A DNA stretch of 64,000 nt from Cylicocyclus nassatus (lineage: Eukaryota > Nematoda > Chromadorea > Rhabditida > Strongylidae): positions 5,688,123-5,752,122 of the forward strand of contig CATQJL010000112.1 of assembly GCA_958299035.1 (NCBI GenBank). The letters run 5' to 3'. A program made the position numbers and the translations under genes. Numbering within the stretch: the stretch's first letter is position 1; each line of letters starts with the position of its first letter. The notes under the pieces were generated by a model. The model searched no databases. It worked only from the letters and a program-made list of their open reading frames with translations, and was not told the origin of the DNA. Of this stretch, positions 13,501 to 25,500 are shown in pieces.

Positions 13501-16500
13501 AAGCAATTGCCGGCAATGGGATAAGACGAAATTGACGGTTCCAGGGGGTGAGAAGCTGGGAAGAAAATGGATTATGGCATGGATAGGGCGAAAAACTGAT
13601 TATACGGTGCTTGTTAATTATAAGAATTCTTGACGGTCTAGAATCGCATATTTTGCTCAAAGGGAGGGCAAAATTAAGGGTAGGGGTGGTTGTAAATAGA
13701 AAACGACTTTTGATCGAAATAGAGCGTTTTCCTCAAGAAGTGTATTTTCAAATTTGCAAAAGAAACACTGTATGGTTTTGCTCAAATTTGAGGCTTCGAT
13801 TTGCTGTTATTTTCACTGCGTGCTGTAATTTCCTCACAGTTTTCTTTTTCGTAAAATCTTTCTAGCAAATTACTGCTTCTACTTCCTTTTGAGCAGAACA
13901 CAGCTTGACTATCGTAACTTTTACATTTAGTCATCGCCAGCGAAGATGGAAAGGAGTCCAGTGTACCTGTCGATGTGCAGATTACTGATGTCAACGATAA
14001 CGCTCCAATATTTAGCAGACCGTTGTATACAACTCAAGTCAGGGAGGATTTCCCCGTTGGGGAGACGATCTTGCAAGGTTTGTGATGGCAAATCATTGGC
14101 AAAATCTCAAGTAGTGTAAGTATTGCGACAAATCGTTTTAACTGAAAATTGCGCTGGTCCATAAAAGATGAAAAAGAACTAAAAATATCTTACCATCAGA
14201 ATTCTAACGAAGGTGCATTATGCTTATTGTTAGATTCTGAGTTCATTTTAATTTATTTAAATTACAATGCGTCAAGCCCTTTCGTTCATCTTATACCAAA
14301 TGATTACATAATTTACATCTTTCAGGAGAAGATTCATGGTTTCTGGTTCTCTTTTATCTGTTAATTTCTTTTGATTTTTTCCTTTTAGTGCGAACCGAAG
14401 ACAAAGATTCTGGTGACAACGCACGTGTTCGCTATTCAGTAGACAACGACAATTTCACAATCAATGACAAAGGAGAACTCTCTGCAAAGGTAAAGAAACC
14501 AATTTTTAGTTTTAGAGATTTTCTCGTTTAAGAGACTAAGAAATTTTTTGCGTTCAGAATCGTTTGGATGCGGACCAATATAAAGAACGTTTCTTTATCT
14601 ATCGTTTTAACGTTACGGCAACAGACTATGGGAATCCTCCGCTGAGTTCCAATGCCACAGTAAATACTTAAAGCTAGCTTCGTTTCGGAAATGAAGAGCT
14701 TATAAATCTTAAGGTGCACATTCGAACTGAGAACACAAACGATGAAGCTCCCGTTTTCTTTCCGACGCGGCACTACACGGCATATATAGCGGAAGATGCT
14801 CAAGGAGGAACTCCAGTAGTTCAGATACAGGTAGAAAAACCTTGAAAAATAAATGCCTGAAAACTCTTAAGCTTGAAAAATTCTAGTCATAGCGGTAGAC
14901 TAAATATATAATACATTCATCTATACAGCAGCTTATTTTGCTTCATCCTCATAGTAATTTCCGCTCTCATTGTGTCAGCTCATATTATTTTATTACCCGA
15001 TACCACAGTGTTCTATGTGTCAGAAATGCACTCATCGCTTGTCATTGAAAAAAATGTAACCAGTTTCAATCCATATGGAGGACCTATGTTTGATGAGTTC
15101 TCCCAGTTATTGCCTTGAACTGTCACAGATTGTTACTAGTAATTCGGTTGACGGTTTTAAGCACTTTGCACAAATCTGGGTTTCTCCTCCTTATTGTCAC
15201 TTTTGCTTCCATATTTTTTTGTTGCATATTGTTGTCAAAAATCAAATTTATCTAAGCGAGGATATTGCATTGCCTTACCTAGTATAGGCTTTTTTGCACA
15301 TGTAGTGCAATATATAGTTGAGATGGAGGTGTGTAGTGAAGCAATTATTTTCAAGGCTGAACTCTAAGATTCTGACGCTTAACGAGTTTTTTGCGGATTT
15401 TTATTTAGCTTGGTGTCACAATAATAAGCATTTTTGGCATATTTCTCTGTTACAAGCTATCATAATTTAAATGAGACATTCCTTCAAGTAGCACCAAAGT
15501 CTAACTAAGGCATTTAAGAACTATTCCTAGGCTCGCGATCCGGATCGAGATCAAGTCGAGTACGCCTTCATTGACAAATCCGGCAAAGAGACCTACGAGA
15601 CAAAATTATTCCAAATTGACAAAGACACAGGTGGGCGGACAGTTGAATTGCTATTCATAATTTTCTAATCAATCTACTTTTTCAGGACTAATCAAATTGC
15701 GATCCGGAGTTCATGCCACCGATCTTCTGAAAACTGACTCTCCCTATAACCTCACAGTAATAGCTCGTGACGACGGCTCATGCTGCTCTGCAGATTCACC
15801 TCAGCACACTGCTTTAGCTACCGTACTTATAGGTACAATAGTTCCTCAGATTATGGACTTTAAGCGTTAACATATATTATTTGAGGCATCGAAGACGTAA
15901 ACAATAATAGGCCAGAATTTCGAAATTGTGCAAGTTATGGTGAATTAGCAAAGATTCAAGAAGGAGTCTACAAGAAGGACCCACCTACGATAATCAAGGT
16001 AAAATCCATTCATGTGCGGATTCCGAAGTAATTATTTTGATTGTATTTTAGGTGGAAGCCACCGATGAAGACTCGTCCTCCAACGGCCAAATCGTTTACT
16101 CACTCTACTATGCACAGAGTGAATCTAGAAAACCATTTGTTATCGACAAACTTACTGGAGTTCTCACACCATCACCACATGTCATCTTTGACCGGGAAAC
16201 TCGTCCTAGGGAAGACGTTACGGTCAAGGTAAGAAAGGACTACTACTAAAAGGGGAGTCTTCTGAATTTGGTTTTAGGCAACCGATCGTGGAGATAGACC
16301 TTTGATAGGCTTCTGTCAGTTTTCCATAGAAGTCGTGGATGTGAATGACAATGCTCCACAATTTGATCGAGCTTCATATGAGACAAGCATTTCAAGGAGT
16401 GAAACTATCGGGTGAGACTGAGAACTTGCAAAAATCTTGATCATAAGAGAATCAAAATGCTGAATTTGTGCGTGAGTTGAAAAATCTAGAATCTGAAGAA

Positions 16501-19500
16501 AAAGCTACCAACTTGCACAAAACATTTGCTCATTTTTGATGAATTAAACAACATGGCAGTAAATAAGTTCTACAACTATAAATAAGCGGTTCAGCACATG
16601 ACTAGGGTCATTTTATCATTTAAGGACATCCATCTTGACGGTATTCGCCTTTGACAACGATGCTCCTCATAATGCCAATGTCACATATCACTTGGAAGCG
16701 GATCCAACAGCAGGTAACAATTTTGTGTATTGAAAAGTTCTCTTCGTGAATGCCAAAATTTGGACGAGATCTTTCCGCGCGTCCTTTGAACTTTTATCTT
16801 TTGCAGGAGAAGAGTTCCAAGATGATGCCAAATTCTTTCAAATTCTCAACGAGCACTCTGGGGAGATCACTTTAATGAAGCCCATACCCAGAAACCAGCA
16901 GGTAAGTCTACCGCTAAATGTCGATGATTCTTTATTCATTTGCTTTGTTCAGAAGGACAAGTTTATTTTCAACGTGATTGCTGATGATAATGGCATACCA
17001 GAAGCTCAAAGAAGTTCTGTTCAAGTAAGTTCACAAGCTTAATTCCAATCTCCCTTGTAACTAACGAATGCACAGGTCACGATCAAAATACACGAAAAAC
17101 AACAATCTGCACCACGATGGCAAACTAGTCCTGATTGTAAAAAAGAGGTGACGGTCGTGGAAAATACAGAGGTCTGTAGAGAGGTGATACAAAAAAGAGT
17201 ATTGTATGCACACTTTGTAGATGAACAAGATTCTTCTGAAATGCCGTGCAGTGGCTGGAGATGGTTCCAAGAGTTCTATCGTTTACAAGTAAGTTGTGTA
17301 GTACAATGAGTAACTCTGATTTAGAATGTGTCATTTGACAATACAGTAAGTCTTTCCGCGAAAAGAACTTGAAAAAAATTCTAAAACGTCGGTCCCATCT
17401 TTTCCAGTTTTGTTCGAGAATAAATTTTATTTCTTCCTCAGCCGACCCAATAAAAATAATCTGCTTTAGGCTAAGTAACGGTGCCGTAAGTCGTCCTGGT
17501 AAACCTGACGCTAAATTCCGGCAATTTAACAAGATAGAGGATGGAAGAGAATGGGTGGAAGTTGTCATCATGGAGCCGCTGGACTATGAGCAAGCACAGA
17601 ACTATACGCTGACCCTCACTGCTACGGTGGGTATTGTTTCGAAAAATTGCGATAAATTTCCATCGTTTCAAATAAATTCGCATTTTCAGGATGTAAACTC
17701 ACATGTGTCATCATCTCGCTCTTTTGTGGTGCTCGTTCAAGATGTGAACGATGTTGTCCCACAATTTACCGTAGATCTGTTTACCGGGACCGTGGATGAG
17801 GAACTTACCCCTGCCGAGTACTTAGAAAAGTAAGACTGGATTCGGTTTATGGGAAAAATTCATAACATGCTTATAGAGTTGGCAAGCCTATCACAACGGT
17901 AAAGGCAGTAGATCTGGATTCAAATGGTCCACAGAATGAGGTAACATTTACTTGATATTTTCCTCTTGTATATACTTACATTTAGTTAGTGTGTGATGGG
18001 ATATCCATGAAAATAATTAGTTCGGGTGAATGATCTGAAAGTTTCGACAAGCTTTCGCGGAAGTTCCAACAAAGTTGAAGCTTCCGCTGTGCGTATTTGG
18101 CAGAGACTACAAATGAACATATCTTTAACATTTGATTTTCTGTAAATTTCGAACTATTGCGATCCGACATTTATCAAAATTACACTTTCCAATGGCCATT
18201 CTCTTTTGCTTAAACTTTCGACCTAGGTCCATTATCGCATTCTGGATGTACCGGATCCAACTGGAGCACAACTCTTCCGCATCGATGAATTTACTGGAGA
18301 GATTTGGCCAAATGCGAAATTCGACAGAGAGCAGAAGGATATGTATATTCTCACTGTCGAAGCCAGAGATGACCTTCCATCGGCGCTTCCTGGAGCTGCC
18401 GGACCTAACAAAGGTGCGACATCCATAATTTTTTCTTGTGATTTTGAAAAAGGATCTTTTTAGATAATGTGAAAGTACAAATTGTGATCGGTGACGTCAA
18501 CGACAATGCACCATACTTTGACGAGCCTAAATATGTGGGAAAAGTGCTAGAAAACGCCGATCCCGGACACGATATCATTACCGTCAAGGCACATGATCTG
18601 GATAAACGTGAGTCTGGAAACTTTTGTAGAATTTCTGAGTTTCTCAATGGTCTTGGCTTCAGATTCCACTCTTCGCTATGATGTCGTTGCTGCTCAGGGG
18701 GGACGAATTCCCTTTGGAGCTCGAACTGATAGCGGCGCTATTTTTGTTAAGGTTTGTATTACAGCGAATCAAAGTGTGGAATATATTCCTGGTCGAAAGT
18801 AATCAAATGCTGGGCTGCACCCTGTCAAAAAGGCCATTTTGAAAAGAAGTGGACTTTTTAGGAACCACTCGACTACGAACAGGAAGCTGTTTATCATCTG
18901 CGGTTGCTGGTTTCGGATGGACGCCACAACGCTTCCACGGATGTCTTCATTTATGTTGAAGATGTAAACGATAACGCTCCAGTGTTTGAACAGGTGGATC
19001 GAAATAATTTTTATTTTGAAAAAAAATCAAAATATGGCATTTGGTCAAGAGTTCTAGGCAGGGCTCGGCACGATGTGGCTAGTTGAAAATGCAAAAAACG
19101 AAGTCCCCCTTGACTTTTGCAAATTTTTACGAAGTCCCCTTTGATCCTAGACCAGGGCTCGGCACGAGGTGGCGTCCCGAAATTGCAAAAAATGAAGTCC
19201 CCTTTGACTTCAATAAAATTACGACATCCGCCACGAGATACTCGAAGAGAAAATACATGAAAAGGAACGGAACAAAGCAACAGCAGGAAAAAAAACGAAA
19301 AAGAATCATCGAATACACGCGATGATATTCATATTCTCCGGAATGGCGGCATGATGTATCCATCGTGCAGCAATACGCGCCTAGAGCAGCCTTTCCGCGG
19401 CCATTCAAAATTTTCAAAAGGCTATAACTAAGCGGGGAGAAGGGGGTTTGAGGCGGTTTAGGAACCAGTTTGTAGGGTTTTGGATGTAGATGAAAAGTAT

Positions 19501-22500
19501 TTGAAGGAAGTAGAAAAATTATGTGAGGGAGGAAAAATTTATGACTTTTTCTTTCCTAAGCCACCTCAGGTGGCTGTCCAGGTGGCTTGAAAGCCACCTA
19601 ACTCCGAAAAAAGTTGAGCACGCCTTTAGTTCACATAATTTTTTCATAACTTTTCGTACTTAGTTCTAACTCCCCATTGCCCATCTACACACCTATTTTG
19701 GTGTCATTTCATCTTCACTTCGCTGTAAACAAACCTTTTGTTTATTTGCTAGCGGCATGCCGGCAGCGTGCCGGCCGCAGACCAAAAGACAACGTTATGC
19801 TCTACCGCAAAAACGATATCCCCTTTGCTTTTTCCCCAAAAACGATATCCAGCTTGCTTGCCAAGCCACCTGTGCCGGGCCCTGGTTCTAGGTAGAGAAA
19901 AAAAGCAACAATCTTGGAGTTCCTAATCCTTGACAGTTAATATCCTGTAAATGAAGGATTTTCCACATATTAGGTTGAACCGAAAGTTCTGTCGCACCAT
20001 TTTCAAAAATTCATAACTTCTGATTTTTCCAACCGATCTGACTGCTTATATTTTTTATGAAAGAGTAAGTCATGATCTTTATAATGACATCTTAGCTGCT
20101 TATCAATGGTCATCTGTTGCATATATAAGAGCGATAGAAGAAAATTAGTCAAAATTCGAATCTTCTGTGTATGGTCATAAAAAATCGGAAAGTTGCAGCA
20201 AAAATCAGAGCAGTCGGTATTGTAGGTTCATTCACCAGCTTCTAAAACCGCAAAGTTTGCGCCGATTGAGCGTCCCTATGAAAAGTTATGATTTCCTTGA
20301 AAAATGCCAAAATAAATCAAATTCGCTCTTTTGTATTGCTTTCTCGAAAATCGTAACTTTTCATAGAGACGCCCAATGGCGCAAACTTCGCACATTTAGA
20401 AAGAGCGGGTAATAAAACCTATAATACTGACAGCTCTGATTTTTGCTGCAAGTTTCCGATTTTTTATGACCCTACACAGAAAATTCGAATTTTGACCAAT
20501 TTTCTTCTGTCGCTCCTATCGCAACAGATGACCATTAGTAAGCAGCTAAGATGTCTTTATAAAGAGCATGACTTACTCTTTCATACAAAAATAAAAGCAG
20601 TGTCGGTTGGAAAAATCAGAAGTTATGAATTTTTGAAAATGGTGCGACAGAACTTTCGGTTCAACCTAATAGTTCAGCCAGTCTTCATTCATAAGACAAA
20701 AATAAATGCAATTTATAATCAAATTCACTCGAGTTTACTACTTTAGTTAAATTCCACAATTTCGTATGTGTCAAAATTTCGACAAAATCTTCCGTGTCAA
20801 ATATAGGTCCTTATAAAAATATTACTGAAGTAAAATTATCTGGTGTAGGTGCCAAGTTCTATTTGCTGAAAACCTTCAACTTGAAAATGCGTCAATTCCA
20901 GCCCAGCTACTCGACCACAATTCTTGAAGAGGACCCGGATATCCCGAAAGTGCTATTTCATGTTAGAGCCACCGACGCGGACAAGGTAACAATTCCAGGA
21001 ACTTTCTAGAATTTTTATTTGTACATTGCATTTTTTGGTGATGACCTGACTTATTGGTTTTTTATAATTTTAAAAACTCGCGATTTCCAAGAATTTCCCC
21101 TTTTTACGTACATACCTTTCTAATGGACAAATAGCAGATTTGAGGACAGCGTTAATGGGGGAAAAAACTAAGCCAAAGCAAATTAGCGCTCAAAAAATTG
21201 GCTAAATCGCGCTACAAATAAATTTGAGCTAATTTGTCATTAGCTGGCGCAAACGAAATTCTTTTGCAGGATGAAAAAAGTCGTCGAATTGTGTATCTGC
21301 TGGAAGGACAAGGCGCTGGCGAGTTTTTCCGCATAGGACGTGATACGGGCGATATCGAACTTATCAAGGTTATTTTTTCAATTATCTCCTTCAAAATGGA
21401 AGTTTATCTCGAACAAATCCAGGCGCTGGACCGAGATCCACCAAACGGGGTCCCAACTTGGAACTTCATCGTGCAGGCCGTAGATGATGATGGTAGAGGT
21501 CTGATTGGTTATGCAGATGTGCAGGTCAGTTTTTATTCCTTGCGGGACCTTCACGAAAATAATATGTTTTTGTGCTGAGTAATTAACCACTTCAGGTGAA
21601 TCTGAAAGACATCAATGACAACGCTCCCATATTTCCTGACGATCTCTATGGATACGTCGAGGAAAATCGTGAACCACATTGTAGGACATCTTTTGCATCC
21701 AAGATCTCTCAAAGTGAAAAATTATGACTTTTAGCTCCCGATGGAGTCTATTTCATGGATGTCCATGCTACTGACTATGATGATCCAACTACGGACAATG
21801 CCAGACTTGAGTACAGTATCGTGTTCAATAAGGAGATTGATGGAGTGCCGGTTTTCCGAATCGATCCAAATTCCGGGAAAATATTCGCTATGGTAATTAT
21901 AACTCTACATCGTTTCATTTTATGTTCCGTCCGTATCCAGACGCAAAAATGTTAGGGTAATTTTTACGAAATGAAAGAAGAGCATAAGTGCTTCTATAAA
22001 AATTCTCTGGAACTTCTCTTATCTTAGAAATATCTGTGGATATGTCACTATTTTATTCTCGAAATCAAAATCTAATGTGACAATCAATGATGTTGCTGTT
22101 CCAAGTAGAAGTTTTTCATGAAGCTCCAAAAAGGAATTCATATCATTCCGGTCACGTCAGTTCCAAAGTTGTCATATTTGGGCTATCACCCTTAAAGGAA
22201 GTGAAACATTTTTAGACATTCCAGAGAAACCGACAGAATTTGTTCGAAGAACCTTAGTCACGCTCAGATAATCCTCAACAAAGATTGTTTGAATGTTATA
22301 GGTTTGGGAATTTTGGGAATTTTGATCTAAAAAGTTGGGAATTGGGAATGGAATTGGGAATTTAGATCTAAAAATGTCACCCTAAAATCAGCCAGTTTTG
22401 ATTTAAATCTCGTCTATCTTCTCTGAGGACTAAATTCTGTTACGCAAGCTGATGAATGCCCAATTATGCACTCAAACCGTCTTTGTTTTGTCAATGAATG

Positions 22501-25500
22501 ACGAAGGGCATTTTTATCTTTATCTTTACATTCAATGTGTACCACCTAAACTATACAACTCTTACCGAGCATTTATCTTCGAAAATGGTATTTTTCGGAG
22601 TGTTCTCAGCATAAATTATCTTCAAATTTCACTCGCATCTACCTTACTACTCAATTCGTTTTCTCCTTTGAGAAAGGTAGCTTGCCAGATAGTTACCCAT
22701 TTAGCGTGCCCTGAATCGTGAGCTCCCCTCCGAACGTGAATTCATGATCGAGGTTCGTGCTACCGACCATGGAACACCGCCTCGTGAAGGTAGATTATAG
22801 CCTTTTCTCGCTAATTCTGGATATCAAAACAAGATGATAATTGCTCGAATTGCAGGTGCGGCTAATGTGACAATCAAAGTTTTGGACAAAAACGACAATA
22901 CGCCATCGTTCGAACGAGCACATTACGAGGCAGTCGTACCAGAGACGATGCCTGTTGGATCGGCTGTCATCAGTGTATCCGCCACTGATCCGGATGATGA
23001 AGCGATGTACGTAGGGGAATAAATATGAATGGGAAGGGGGTTTAAAAATTTTTAGTATTTGGATATCTTATATGGAAGCTAACTGCAAGAACACAACTGC
23101 ACCGCTGCCTAAACGGTAGCTCATAAGATTCATCCGTGGCTGAGAAAATCCCTTTTAAACTCTTGCCCATCACCGTACCCTTTCCGAGTGCCCACCATGC
23201 GAGTACGGTAGTGGGCGAGAGAGTCCAAAGTTGGGTTTTTAGCCACGAATGGCCCCACTATCCATATATGAAGTTGAGCACTCAGAGTTAACTGTACACT
23301 TCTCTGCTTTCCTGACACCCATGTTTTCCAGTGACAATCTATTCACCTATACCTTAGCCGATGATTCGAGATACTTCTATATGACCACCGATAGAGATTC
23401 CAGTGACTCCTATGTCGGTGTGCTACGCGTCAAGCGCGTGAGTCTTTTCCCTTATTACTTTTTCAGGATTTTTTAAACTTTTTCTATCCGGAGAGCGTCA
23501 GGCTTGTGGATCGAGGGTTTATTTTCGCAATGCATGTAACAATGTTGTCCGTTCCATGCATGAAAGTCTGTGTTCCTTTGTGAATTAGCTTCATTCTCTT
23601 GTCAGTCATTCGTTCTCGGACTCATCTTCCACATAACATTCTCGTTCCTTTTGAATATGGATCCGAAGAAAAAGATCGAAGGTACAAGCACGGACATGCT
23701 GGTAAATCTACAATACTTTATTGTTATCATATATCTTTATTATTAATTTGTTATTAATCAACCAAAAGAACTGAGTCAAAGTGTCTCATACTTTTCCAGC
23801 AATTTTATCTAACCCTTTCTTCTTCCCCTAAGACTCAATCATCAATCAAAATCCTGTTTATTTTTAATCGAAATATTTTGCCCGCTAGTAAGCAAAAGGC
23901 GTGCGACTCCCCATTCAGGGCTCATTTTACCTTCCCCGAACCTCCTTTTCTGGGATAAAACGTCAACTCTGTTGTATAGTGAGTTTTTTAAGAGACAGAA
24001 ACTTGCTTCAACGCGGGCGTTGCCTCGTTCAAAAGCTTGCAAAAGCTAATTCTATTCGCAGAATAGCCATAAAAAGACAATGAACCGCTTTGCAGTTGAA
24101 TAACTTTGGGCTGAGGAAAGTGTATGTGGTGTTCTTTTGCGCTTCTGGTACGAATAAATATAAAATAGGGAATATGCGCGTTTGGTGGAATATCAAAATT
24201 CTAAAAAGTTTTGCTATTAACTGTATATTATTTTCGCTAGTAATACAATCCCTTCGTATGTACTAATATAAGAAAACTGAAATCGATCTAGTCATGCTGA
24301 ATTGTATATACGTTCTTCTAGATGAAGTTATGTACGTTTTTCCTTGGGGAATTTGCATGATCGAATTTAGCCAAAATTGCCGGCATATGATGTTTTTATA
24401 CTCTATATAGCTAGCCCGAATTGGGTATTATCTTACATTTTTTAGTCCTTTCGATCTTGCAGAAGCTCTGAAAGTTTTATCCAAAAAAATGTTGACCTTT
24501 CAGTTTTAAGATTTGCAATTTGCTCCAAACGCTTATGTCTGAATAGTATAGCACTTCAGTTGGGATCTGAGTTGCGCATTGACCTTCATCTAATGTTTGA
24601 AAAATGCTATATTCTTGAAAAAACTGTTTTCTGTTGGATTAAAGAAAGTGCAGCCTGTATTCATTGGTACTGATTTTTTTTTTTACGAAATTTTGTTCTT
24701 CTTGTCTAATAAGCCTCCAGAAATTGATACAAATGGAAGAGAGAAAGTGAGAAGACTTGAAAGGAAATGCAAAATGCTCTTTTGCTTTCATGGAGGAATC
24801 CATGCACCAGTTATTTCTACTAGCATTATTTTATTTCTTCCTTGTTATGCTCTCTTAAAACCTTATAATCGTTTTAACGCCCGATGTTGCCTTAAACGAG
24901 CGAGTCAGGTTATAATTTTGATTTGATAACCGTATACAGAGTATTTTTTGACATTGTGTGTGTTCTTAAAAAATCTGGGATATTCAAGCAATAAAAACGC
25001 TTAGTCCCCATCCACCAAACTTATTTTCACTGCAGGCTTGACTAACACTTGTCATGTGATTCTGTTTCCTTTCTGAGAGCTTTTTCTGATAAAAGAATTG
25101 GACTTGAATGTCTCCATATGTTATCCATTAAGTAAACTAGTTTGCAATATGTCACTGTCACCATTAGGGGCATACTGTAATTCATTTTCATTGTAAAGAT
25201 TTTCACTTTTTTGGTTATATGGAGGAGATAGAAGATGTCAAAGTAATTTTGATGACTTAGACGGATAACTGTTGAATTTTTTGAAAATTCTTGTTCCAGA
25301 GGTACTGTAGCTTCTATGAATGAAAAGGTATAGTTGAGAGACCTGCATATGTTTGACTTTCACGTCACCTTCGAAAAAACCAGAGTCAAGACTCTGTTGC
25401 TATTCAGACGCACAAAGCTCACCCAACTTGTTTTCTTAAGCTTAATGGACGAGTTTTCTCTTCATCGTCGACACCGTCCGTGTTCTCAGACACACAAATG

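Larger units (their letters stand above)
18994..20901. other. hmr-1 intron, 1908 bases, hosting two MITEs
   Basis: Most of the intron is occupied by a hAT-like element (19059-19884) and a mariner-like element (19970-20669). The remainder is ordinary AT-rich sequence ending in acceptor GTCAATTCCAG. Confidence 0.85.

Noticed and set aside
17221..17223. ATG immediately after a splice acceptor as a possible alternative start
   Set aside because: It lies inside cadherin repeat 9 with no signal peptide following; it is an internal methionine.
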